Assembly: GCA_946406115.1 (NCBI GenBank)
Contig: OX291549.1
Span: 25,753,901-25,817,900, forward strand
Length of the DNA: 64,000 nt
Direction: 5' to 3'
Source: Apoda limacodes
Taxonomy: Eukaryota > Arthropoda > Insecta > Lepidoptera > Limacodidae
The notes below the pieces were generated by a model. That model did no database searches, was not told where the DNA came from, and worked only from the letters and a program-made list of their open reading frames with translations. Below, piece by piece: positions 48,001-60,000 of this stretch. Position numbers and translations under genes: made by a program. Position 1 is the stretch's first letter. The number at the start of each line of letters is the position of its first letter.

Positions 48001-51000
48001 CCACAGGTGTACCCTTCTCTTTTGCTTTCTTTAAATATCTTGTTAGCGACAAATGACATAATCCGAATTCTTTTGCGATGCCACGATTTTTTTTAGTTTT
48101 TTCCTCCTCCAAAACAGCTGCTGCTTATCCGTAAATGCCTTAAAATATTTTGCCCCTCTTAGTTTTTCTTATATACGTCCTCATCCTACAAAAAAAGACA
48201 AAAACTTGACAAAAAAATGTAAGACACATTATATCAGTCGGCGACAAGCACTATAGGGCAGGTAGTGACAAATCACAACCTGCCCCGAGCAAATGTAACT
48301 TTTAGCCCCAACACCAAATCCGACTTTTTAAGGTTATGCAGTCAAAACGGCAAGAGACGTAGCTGTATAAACGTGGATTTATTGCAAAACCAAAGCATTA
48401 GGTCGTAAAAATCACAACGAACACATCTCTGCCTTTATGGAACGGAACATACGTTGCAAATTAATATTACTAAAAGTGTAAAATTTTACTAACCTACGAT
48501 TTTAATGGCGACACGCGCGGGCTCTTCTACCAAAAACGCTGGCTTTTATTTTCTACATATCATCTATCATTGTGCCCAATTTCAAGTTTTTCGGTTTCTT
48601 AGTTTTCGAGAGAATCCTCACGGACCGTGTCTAACAGATGAATGGACTAGGGAGCTTTGTAGTTCTTTGTCTGTTTATTTGTATGTTCCTGCATCACGTG
48701 GAAACAGAGACAATTAATGTTGGTAATTTGAAAGTTTAGGAAATGCATCCTCTGTAAAAAAAGGTTTCTGTATAGCAAAACAAACAAAAAAAAAAATTAG
48801 TTATCGCGGTAAGTCAGATCTTCATTCAATTGCCATTCAAATTTCAATCTTCATTTAATTTTTAGGCAAAGAAATTAGTGAAGCTGAATTCGATCAAGGG
48901 TACACATGATGGAGCTTTCTTTGGTAGTGCCATTGGAAATGTTGGAGATTTGGATGGAGACAAAAGTGAAGGTATGACAGAAAAGTATTTTTTTAATTTT
49001 ATTTATTTAGTACACAAAACAAAATTAAATAATGCAAGATACACAGGTAAGGCTATGTACCGAGGCAAGCTTATCTCTATTAAGAGATTTCTTATAGCTT
49101 GGTTTACAATCACAACATATATATTATTGAATTTTAAATTTGTATAGAAATTTGTAATTTTTGAAGTTGAATGCATAGAAATTTGTATTTAGTCTTTATT
49201 TTAAAAATTAAAATTTACGTGTTTCAATGTTTTTGTTTTTCTCTAGGAGGCAAACTAGGGAGGAAAAAGTTAGGTATCAGAAAACCGATATTTTTGTAGA
49301 TAGGTACTCGAAAAATAATAAAGCTTTCTTTTTATTAAAAGTGCATGCGGGCAAAGTCATAAAATATCATTAAAGTGGTTAAGAGACACTTACTCGTAGT
49401 TACAAATAAAGTATAAAGTGCTTCATTATTTCTAAAAAACCATCCCCTAAGGGGCTAAAAGGCTAGTCAATTTTGTATAGGATCCACCGTTAATAGTACG
49501 GGAAAAGTTTAATCGCACGGGTGACACCGCAGGGCACCAGCTTGTTAAAAACTAAAGCTTTTAAAAGGGACTCTCTCGCTCGAAGATATGCAAGTGATTT
49601 CAGTTTACTTCTTGCATTCTAGATGTTTCATTTATTATACCGGGTCATGTTGGTAAAACCAAAGACCTAGAATTTCTACGCTCCGCTAAAAACACCAAAT
49701 TTCTAATACTACTTCGTTACATCAACACTGCCAAATCATCTGGATTGATTTGAAAATAATGCTACACGGTACGAATACGAATAATTTGCTTCTTGTTGAT
49801 ACATGTTCCTAAGCCAAAGTCTGAGATTAGGGCCCCTAGAGTCCCTAGACGAATTCGCACAGTGGCGAAAGCTAGAAACGTTGTTACCCAGCCAAATAAA
49901 GAAGTTGTTTTTATATAACCTCCTCAAATTATCTGCATCATGTCTATTTAGTAACATAATAATGTTTCAATCATTAGTACAATCAAAATAGGCTGGGCTA
50001 AAGGGGCAAAATTTACTAAAACTATTCATACTCTCCCCTACCATAATGCTACTTTATGCGAACTTGTTATTTAAAGATTTTAGAGTCCAGAAAACGATCT
50101 ATCAGAAATTCAACTAGAAATAAAATTATGTATTTATGTAAAAGTATATAGATGAGTATGATCTTGCAACTTAAATACATATAAATCGTTACATTACAAC
50201 AAACCGATGCGTTTACGTTAGGTACGTAAGCATCGAGTCGGTCTGTTTTAAATGGGGACCAAACAACTGCTGAAAATGCTTCGTGTTACGGTATAACTAG
50301 CTTGACAAGTTTTTAGCAATAATTAAGTTGTGTATTGCCATAAGAGAGAGGGAGAGTGCAATATTGCTGGCAGATCGTTTGGTGTATTTTTAAGGCTTTA
50401 GTGAGCGTATAACAGGACAGGTTAAAGCAGTAGTGCCCTGTTACTGAATGCACCGGCTAGGTGCTCAGAAGGAGGAGAAAAGATAGAGGGAGTTCAAAGG
50501 CGAGTAAAGAAACACTTTTCAAGGGAAAGGCAGGTTATATTAGTATACTCTTTCATTATATAGTAACAGCTTTTAATGCACAAAATCCTAATCACATAGG
50601 GTGATTCGTAACACTTAAATATCTAGTTCACAGCTACCTAATTCACAATCATAAGGGACTACCTAAATAAATAGAAAGATAGCCAAACGCAAGCCTGCCT
50701 ACACGGATTTTAAGTGTAGTTTTCAAAAGCTTTTATTAGGGAACTAATACACTCAGATCTCTTCGGCCTAGAGCCCGATTCGATGTCTTGCTCAATGTAG
50801 GCACCCCTCAGGTCAGCACCGCCGTAGAAAGAAGACGCGGATGGGACTGATGTTACGTGGCCTAACAGCGTGTGGTGAGTAGTGAATATGCCGCCCGTGG
50901 CAGGCACAAGGTAAGGCCGCACGTGGACGTAGCTCGCCAGTAGCTTCGGCGTAGAGCAGGTCGCCCCGTAGCCTTGGTGTGTAGCGATGTTTTAGATAGC

Positions 51001-54000
51001 ACCACTACTGCACAGGCCGAAGTTTTGGAGTCAAGATGACTCCGGACAGGCCGAGGATTTGGAGTTCAGTAGACTCCGGCCTCCCACAGTATAAGGACAG
51101 CAAAGCAGCTGCGGTGCGCCGTCGTTAGAAGACAAACGTGCACCAGCCCACAGAGAAGTCTTCTCGCGGACCTCAGTTACGGCGTAGAGCCGTAGTAGAG
51201 TAATATATATACGTCGTATATATAAACTAAGAACCGTACTGTCAAGGAGAAAAATAAATGGATTAGTGACTTACCAATAACTCACAAAACACAGAACGAG
51301 AACAAATAAATATATAAAATTACCGAGGACGGTTTTCTTTTATAGAAGAGAAGTGGATATGCAATTAATTTGCAGTTTAGAAGAAGATCGCACAGTTTAC
51401 TATCCGTAAAAATAATTAGTAGTAGAATTTTTACAACCACGTCAAGCAGAACGTAAAGTAATCTGTTTTTGACTTACCGATGTCAAACATCTAGAGATTC
51501 TTTGATCTCTAAATTTAAATTACCACAGTGGTAATGGACCTAAGAGCGAATGTCCAGAAACTTCTATCGTTTCCTACATCATCCGGTCCTTTACCGGAGA
51601 CGGACCACCGGAAACGGTCGTTCCGTTACAAGCGTAACTGAATCTTTCAGTAGATTTGAAAGGGTATTAGGGTATACGACTAAAATTCTTATTCTTAGAA
51701 GCTAGTTAAAAGCTATATAAAAATTAGTCAAGTGCAAGTCGGTGTCGCGCGTCGTGGGTATTGTGGGTAAATGGTGATTTACGTAATTTACGAACACAAT
51801 AAAAAAAAAATCACCCATTGACTGACCAAGCCCTACGTTGCTTAACATTGAATATCAATACATTGTTTCGTTTTATAATTGTTAGATGGTGTTGATAAAA
51901 ATTTAACATGGTAATGGCTGGGGCCCACACTTGGCCATTTTTTTTAAGGTTCCGTACTTAACAAGGAACTCTTATAGTTTCGCCATTTCCGTACGTCTAT
52001 CTGTCCGCGGATTAGCTCAGAGACTATTAAGACTAGAAAACTGTATTTTGTCATGGATATGGGTATAAATTAGGCCGACAAAGTGGTAAAATAAAATTAT
52101 AAAAAAAAAAATCCATAACCGTAAAGTGAATACTTCTTTTTCTTGCCGGACCTATAATGTGGGGTGTTGTTGGATAGCTTAACAAAAATACGGTATGTGA
52201 AAACCATTTTTCGATTCGTGCAAATTTTTGTAAGAGCCCACTGCCAGCTAACTGGCTGTTCTTGGGTGTGTGAAGAATTAAGAATACAAATTAATAATGA
52301 AAACCGACCAAGTGTGAGACGGGCCCGAGCCATTTACCATTTTTAATCACCGTTACAACGCCCTCTAGCTATTATTAAGTGAAAAATTAACACGTTTGTT
52401 TGTAAGAAACGATATTCAGAGTTAAGCAACGTCGGGCTTGCTCAGAAATTGGATGGGATTACCGGTACACTTTGTTTTTATTTGTGTTTGTAAATTACGT
52501 AAATGGTGGTAGGTACGGAACCCTCGGTGCGTAAGTCCGACTCGCACTTGGACACATTTTTGAAGTGAAAACTTATTAAGCAGCGTTGTGCACTTTTTTT
52601 GTGATGGGTAAAAAAGGTTAAACTCGCGTCAGGATACGTTACCTGATCGAAAATTCGTAAGACGGACCCCGCGTCAGGACACGTGACCTTGATTTACACT
52701 AGGTTAGTTTTTATTTTTAGTATATGGCGATTATGAGTAGTACAGGGAGGTTGGATATGGGATTTTAATTCTATGACAGATTGAGATGTCAAATACACTA
52801 CGTCAAAAAAGTAAATAAATAAACATTATTATTTTTAATAAATAAATATGTTTACGAAGTGATGAGAAGTAAATAGCTAGTATGTTTTCACTACTGCCGG
52901 CACTCCGGGAATGCAACCCGTTTTTCTTATTTTTTCTTATACTTTAGAATTCACAGTATAGTCAAAGCTTGAAGCTTTAATGTTTTACTGTTTTTACGGT
53001 ACAACAAAAGTAACAAATACCTGTTTATTTTATGAGGACCCCCTTAAATTTTTGATATTTGTTAAATATTCCGCCAGTATAACACATATTCTGTGAAAAA
53101 GAGTTGTTCCATTTTAGTACTAAATAAATTCAAAAAATTAACTAGCTTATGAGTAGATTTATTTTAAAGAGCACTTAAAATCTAGAATTTCTAAAAAAAT
53201 CATTTTTTTTGTAACTGCAATTCGCAGAAAATCCTTAACAATTTTAACGTAGAACGGAACGTAAAATGAGAAACGGAGCGGATATCTTTTGGCTGATGGA
53301 CTTAATGGTCAGTGCCCAATACAATAAAAAAAAATTACGGCTCAAATGTACATATTATTATTTTTTTCTTCTTTTTTTTAGAATGTTATGGCCTATGCTG
53401 ATAATTGACTATGAATAATCATACATTTTTAAAAAACAATTTTAATTTTTAATGCAGGGCTCAAGATTTATTTTTATTATTACGCTAAGGTTTTCACCCT
53501 AGGCTTTACCTAAATACAAAAGTTGAAGTTGGTTAAATTTACTTGGAAATAATACCAAGCTCCATACTAATTCGGTACAAGCCTTTAGGATTCTATCTCC
53601 TACAATTTCGGATTAAAAGATAGATCCCTTAAATGGTCGGACAGACGGACAGACAACGTCGCCTTAGTAATAGGGCTCCGTTGCTACGGAACCCTAAAAA
53701 ACTGAATGGGGTTTGTTAATTTTTACAAACAAAACCCTAACCTTTTTACAGACGTGGCAATAGCTGCTCCGTTTGAAGACGATGGTCATGGAGCCGTGTA
53801 CATCTACTTGGGCTCCGACCTGATCCGACAGAACCAGCCTATTCACTACAAGCAAAAGATTCAGCCAGAAGCATACCGTGCCTTTGGACTAAGTATCTCT
53901 ACACTGAAAGACTATGATAATAATGGCTGTAATGGTAAGTAAAAATATAGTAAAGTATAATTATATAGTAAGGTTAATTAAAATATTGTCTCCTCAGCTG

Positions 54001-57000
54001 TTGATTCTTTCACTGCGAGGGCAAAAAGAAAAGAGGTCATAGTCCACCGTGGCGAGCTGGTCCAATGCAAATTGACAGACATTGTCGAAGGACTGTCAAA
54101 ATTTTAAAGCCACCTAAACACTTCTCGGTTAAACGACTGTTGTCTACCTAATACCAGCAGCCATAGGACTGACTGATTAATGTGCCCTCGTAAGCACCAA
54201 GGAGCTTAGAAAAACGTAGTAAAATATATTAGTAATTAATTAATTATTGTAAAAAGTAAATAAGGTTTAATTGATCGAAGTAACTAAACAATATAATCAA
54301 AGTGTTTAAAAATGTGTAGAACTGGTCATCGGAGCTCCTGGATCTATGCAGGGTGGGAACGACCAAGTGGCGGTGATTCGCTGCTTCGCTTGCATCAATG
54401 TCAAGATGCTAAGGATTAGTTTTCCTGACTTAAAGGTAAATTAAGATGAATCTATAATCAAGATAAGTAATCTTAGTGCAGTGAGCTTTACTCGACAGAG
54501 GGTGATATAAACTTGGAGTACAAGTAAAGCTATATCAAAATATAAATTATTATACATAACCCAAAAAAAATATCTTAAGGGGTGTGGAGATCTTGCTGTA
54601 AAATTATACAGCTTCGCTCTTCTTTGGGTAAAACATTTATGTCGCATTTAAAAAGGGTCTTCATTACAAACACGTGCAATATAGTTCTTCGTTATTTGAA
54701 TAAACAACAAGGGCTTTAAAGTTAATTTGTTAACAAGGTACTAACATAAGTAATATGATGGACCTTTGGAAAAAAGAGTTATCTTGTCCCATTGAATTTA
54801 TAAGTTAGATTTCATGGTTTTTCTTTTATTCGAAGGGTCGGCAACGCGCAAGTGATACCCCTGGTGTTGCAAGCGTCCATAGGCTACGGTGACCGCTTAC
54901 CATCAGGCGGGCCGTAAGCTTGTTTGCCACCTTAGTGGTATAAAAAAAAAAAAAAAAAAACCATATTTGTTAAAGAAATTTGATCCTTATGATTGACCCT
55001 ATCGATTGGTGCCATAAAATACAGGGATTTTATTATTTCGGATTTTAGGTGGTTCGATTCCCGAGTTTATTTTCGAAAATCTTTAAATGAAGATTTGTTT
55101 CTTTTTAAAAATAAAGGTGTGTTTCCTTCGAGTAAAATTTGCTATTTTCAATATTTAAAGTAAAATTTTTAAAAGGTTGAAAAATTTCACAATAGAAATT
55201 GGACTTTTTTCAGTTTCTCCTTAATAACTATATATTTAAGACAAAAAAAATGGAGAATGGATTTTTTTTGACGTAAAATTTCAGGTAACTTTAACTTTCT
55301 GACTAACTTTTTTTTCTAAAATGCATTTTTATTAAGGAGAAACTGAAAAAAGTCAAAAAACATTCATTCTATTGGTACAAACACCTTTTTTTGGTTCATT
55401 TAAATAAAACGGTTCCAACTTAAAGCCTATGTTGCCTGGTTCATAGGTTATACAAATACAAATTATAATATAGGTATAACATATAATATTTATGAAATGG
55501 AAAGTAAAATGACCCGAAGGTACCAGCAGGAAAGGAAACTATAAACCCAAGAAACTGTGCCAATGGAAGCTTTGATCTTTCTTTCTCAGACTGTTATATT
55601 ATATTTATTTTGATTTTCAGAAACGAGAAGATGTAGCCTTCTTCGATTTTAAATCATGCATGGAAGTTACTTTTCCTGAAAAAAATAATGTTAGCACAAG
55701 TAAGTAATTTTATTATTTATCACAAGCTAAACCTTTTTAACACTTTCACCCTTCAGCTTTTTATATTGCAAAGATAGATACCGCTTCTATACTGTAAGGT
55801 ACATTGGAAAGATACTGCTTCCATGCTAATATTATAAATGAGAAAGTAACTGTCTGTCTGTCTGATAATTACCTCTTCACGCTGAAACCGCTGTACCGGT
55901 GAAGATGAAATTTGACACGGAGATAGTTTGAGTTCCGAGAAAGGACAAAAGCTACTTAAAAATGTCAAGTGTGTATCGGTTCTATTTTCTATAATTGAGG
56001 AGTTGCCGTTGAAATCCTACATAGATACCCGAATTTAGGGCGCGTGGAACCGCGGGAAAATTTGGCATCTATATCTATATAGATTAAGTCTGTGGGGAGG
56101 ACATAGGCTACTTTAAAACGTTAAACGTTAGTTGGTTTTTTTCTATAATTGAAAAGTTTCCGTTGAAATCCTACGACGATATACGATAACCGAATTAAGG
56201 GATTTTATACCCTCAATACATTGGGAAATAACTAAGAAATGCTTGAAAATAATTGGAAAGCCATAATAAAATATTTAAAGCAACGCTATTGGCTACGAAC
56301 TCTTTTGCAAACCTTATCTACCTCTAAGGTCATAAATCCTGCCAGTGCCTGTTTTAGGTCTACCAGCTTCTATGGCACCCCCTAGCTGCTAATAACTCAT
56401 GTGAAAAAAAGAAAGAATCAATAAACAACAATTTATAAAAACAATATGATAGAATTTTACGTTTCTGGCCTTTCTATGGCCAGATTCTATCTTTATAAAA
56501 ATTCTGAAGACTTTGGTTTCCACAATTCTATTTTCGGACCAGTGTCTCGTATATCACTCAAGTGTCATGCTCACAACCCGATCCCTCTGGGCCAACTAGT
56601 TGGCGTCGTGTGTGGCATAAGTCAACAGACTGGGATGGATTGCGCGAATTTCACGCATCGTATCCGTGGATGCAGCAGCTTAAACAGTGTCTACCCAATT
56701 TCAACTTAACCAGTCCTGTAGATTCGGAGAAAATTGGCTTTGACAGACGGACAGACACAAAAGTACAACAAAGTCACCTTACCCAATTTAAGGGTAGGCC
56801 GGTGGCCCAACAGTGGAAACATATGACGCTGCTAACGCTATAATCCAAAGTGATCAGTTACAATTTTCCATTGATGAACAGAACCTAAAAACTATGTGAA
56901 CTTGGTGAACAACCTTAAAGTTACCCCAGACGAATTGATGAATTGCGTAGTAGTAGTAAGATTGAAGTTATAACAGACTCATACCGTTAGATACAGACAT

Positions 57001-60000
57001 CTAGGATTTTTCTATGGACCTCAACCTTTTTAAAATAGTAATAGTCTTCATTCTCGCCAAAAGGCCACAAAATGAGTACTCATTCATTAATATATGTTTA
57101 ATTTTTGAATCGTGTTCAACACAATAAATAAGACTCTTTAAGGCGACCTTATAATAATAGTAAGTAATAATAATAAGTAATAATACGCAACTGGAGGAGC
57201 GGGCAGAAATACGCAACTGGAGGAGCGGGCAGAAATACGCAACTGGAGGAGCGGGCAGAAATAAAGCGGCTCTGGCGTCCCTTCATTTCTGACGCCCTGG
57301 GCTATCGCCCAACCGCGCCCTACCCTAACGCCGCCACTGGATCCTGCGATACATAACGTGACCTAGGGCCTATTCCACGATGCAACTCTGCAAATCTGCA
57401 CTTTTCTTTCTTGAGAGCATAGTGCAGTGTGAGGAATTGGCAACTGCCTTCTGCTATTTGAGACTTCGAAAGATTGTTAGAAAAAAATAATATTAAAGAG
57501 TGGAATTTGCGGCGTAAAGCAGAAAGCTTCGTGGAATAGACTCCTGCTTATAACCAGTTAAACTTTTTGAGCTCTACTGGTTACAACTGTTCTTGTCAGA
57601 ATATTGTAACTGTTAATGAAAATATAGAGCAATTTGAAATTTTTTCAGCCCGACTCTCTCACGAATTACTTGTATATTTGAATTAATTATACATAACACT
57701 CAAAAAACTTTATTAATAGTTTAATTACATAATATAATTTCACAGATAACAATATATCAATAACAATATAAAATAATATGATCTACCAAATTGATTTATA
57801 GGTTAAAATTTTTTTTTTAGACATTAGTATGACCGTACAAATTGTGCATCCGACAGCGTCTTTAGCTCAAGAAAACAACACATTGGCGCATTATATAATA
57901 CCAATCTCCAAAGATAAAGAAATAAAGACCAAAATTTGCCAATCAATTAGAGTCCTAACTCCAGAGGTAAGTCCTGCATTCGCATATTTAACGAATTGCA
58001 AATGAAGACAAAGAAATTATCAAATTATTATCATAAAAATATTCATTAATGTTGTATGGAAAATTTCTGAGATTTTTGTTAATTAGAACTTATTTGGTAT
58101 TAAATAAATATTTTCGGACATTGAACACACAGCGCAGCGCCATATGGTCCCATACTTAGCAAGTACTGTGGAGTATTATATAGTCTGTGACTATGCATAC
58201 CAGACAACGGATATAAACAAATACTTTAAATTATACACTACTAACCCGCCCAACATTGTTTCTCTTTTTAGGGTTCCGTACCCAAATGGTAATAAGCGGA
58301 ACCCTATTACTAAGACTTCGCTGTCCGTCCGTCCGTCCGTCTGTCAGCAGGCTGTATCTTATGAATCGTTCTAGTTAGACAGTTGAAATTTTCACTAGAA
58401 GGTGTATTTCTGCACGACTTGCACTGGACCCTTTTTTTCTAACAAAATGAACACAACAAATTTTCTAAGACTAACAAACTTCAATTGATTTTTATATATA
58501 TTATTATACATAGTAAACACCCAGTCTCAAGTCATATCATACTGAGGAACCTCCGAAAAATGCGTGCCGTGTTTAGGATCACTGCCTTCTGCATTCCACC
58601 CTTGAGCCAAACCTCTGACGAGGGCCTCTTAAGGTGTTGCTCGAGGCTCTTTGCTATCAGACCGTTTGCCGAAACGACTATCGGGACAATGATCGACGAT
58701 TCAACATTCCACATGGCAGTCGCCTCATGGTACTTGCTAAGTTTTTCCTTCTCGGCTTTCACAAGGTCTCGTCATACGGAAAGGTGATATCGACGAGCAT
58801 TATATACCCTACGTTGGGTTCGGTCCACCACCACGATATCGGGCTTATTGCAAACAATAGTCCTATCCGTGATGATAGAGCGGTTCCAATAGAGCAATGC
58901 ATGACCGTTTTCGCGAAGTGGCATTGGTGCATATTGAAGTGCAAGATGCTGGTGGATGATTCTGGCTACTAGGTTGTGCCTATGTAAATACTCACCGTTA
59001 GCAAGATGAGAACAACCAGAGATGATATGCCTAAGTGACTCTCCAGGACGGCGGCATTCCCTAAAAAAGGCGACTGTACCGTCCTTCAGAATATACCTCC
59101 GGTAGTTGTTCGTCATCATCATCTCGTCCGCAATTGCAAAACCCCTAGGTTTCCCCAAAAAGGTTGCCGAATTATTATTTTATTGTTTCGTTTTATAGAT
59201 TGGGGAATACGATACCATGATAGGCTTCAATGTTATGGTCAACCTAACTGATAGCCCTTTGGATAAAGAAGAATTTGATCCGTCCGACGTAGTGCTGTGC
59301 AGCGGGAGCGAGTTGAAGGTGAAGGACGACGTTTTTGCAGGGAACTGTACTTCGGACAAATGCGAACCTATATTGAAGGCGAAGCTAATTTCTGAATTTT
59401 TGTAAGTAGAGAGGCTAGTTTCCAATTAATTAGGTTATAATAATAATCTATTACTTTTGAGGCCGTGAAAGTAATCCGTTGCTGGATGAGTAGAGTTTGA
59501 AGGACGAACTGTGTGGCGAGTCTGTCAATAATACGAATCCAGCAATTGTCACACGACCGGGATCGACCGAGGCAAGTTTTACTCAAAAACGCAAATCAAG
59601 AAACAGAAAAATACCCAGAACTGCAAATAAAAAGTTGAAAAATATTATATCCTTTTTTTTTTAAATCTATTGTCGGAGTGGCTTTGGCAGCGTGGTCGGT
59701 AGTCTCTGTGGCAAGTTCAATATCAAATTTTATAATTTTACTATTTGCTTGATTATCCTTAAAACAGATCACGCAAATAAAATAGTATAGAAATTTACTG
59801 TTGTCTTTTCTGTCCAGAAACTTTTATTAAAATTTATTATTAGCAATCTAGAATCCTTCATGTGTTCTTTTTCGAATGTAATTTGAAATTTTATAGAGTT
59901 TTGGAGTAAAATATTTTTTCACAGTTATAAGGAGTCGTATGTGATTGGTTCAACGGAGCTAGAATCGTTTAGTGTGGAGGTTAACAACACTGGCGACGTA

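Larger units (their letters stand above)
44830..48865 (+). other. Integrin intron 10
   Basis: Contains the inverted-repeat element at 45976-46340 and the pogo-like transposase remnant at 47440-48184. The rest (44830-45940, 46345-47430, 48190-48860) shows no recognisable feature. Confidence 0.6.
48972..53751 (+). other. Integrin intron 11
   Basis: Contains a Helitron-like fragment near 49435-49550, an unexplained GC-richer block with an open minus-strand frame (50710-51240), GGTTCCGTAC-family sequence with a 5S-like piece (51930-52560), the inverted copy of the 1-2.3 kb repeat (52570-52935) and another GGTTCCGTAC fragment (53600-53700). Confidence 0.6.
54436..55620 (+). other. Integrin intron 13
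   Basis: Contains the jockey tail at 54838-54960 and the foldback at 55202-55354. Nothing else is recognised. Confidence 0.6.
55700..57820 (+). other. Integrin intron 14
   Basis: Holds Helitron-like pieces (55830-56085 and 56095-56200), a jockey fragment (56540-56830), a 26-bp minisatellite and a GC-rich patch near 57260-57350 (TTTCTGACGCCCTGGGCTAT CGCC). No extra exon. Confidence 0.6.

Noticed and set aside
51239..51274. GT..AG intron-like segment on the minus strand upstream of the unassigned frame
   Set aside because: GTAAGT and TTCTCCTTGACAG are present but the intron would be only 36 bases, below what insects usually splice.
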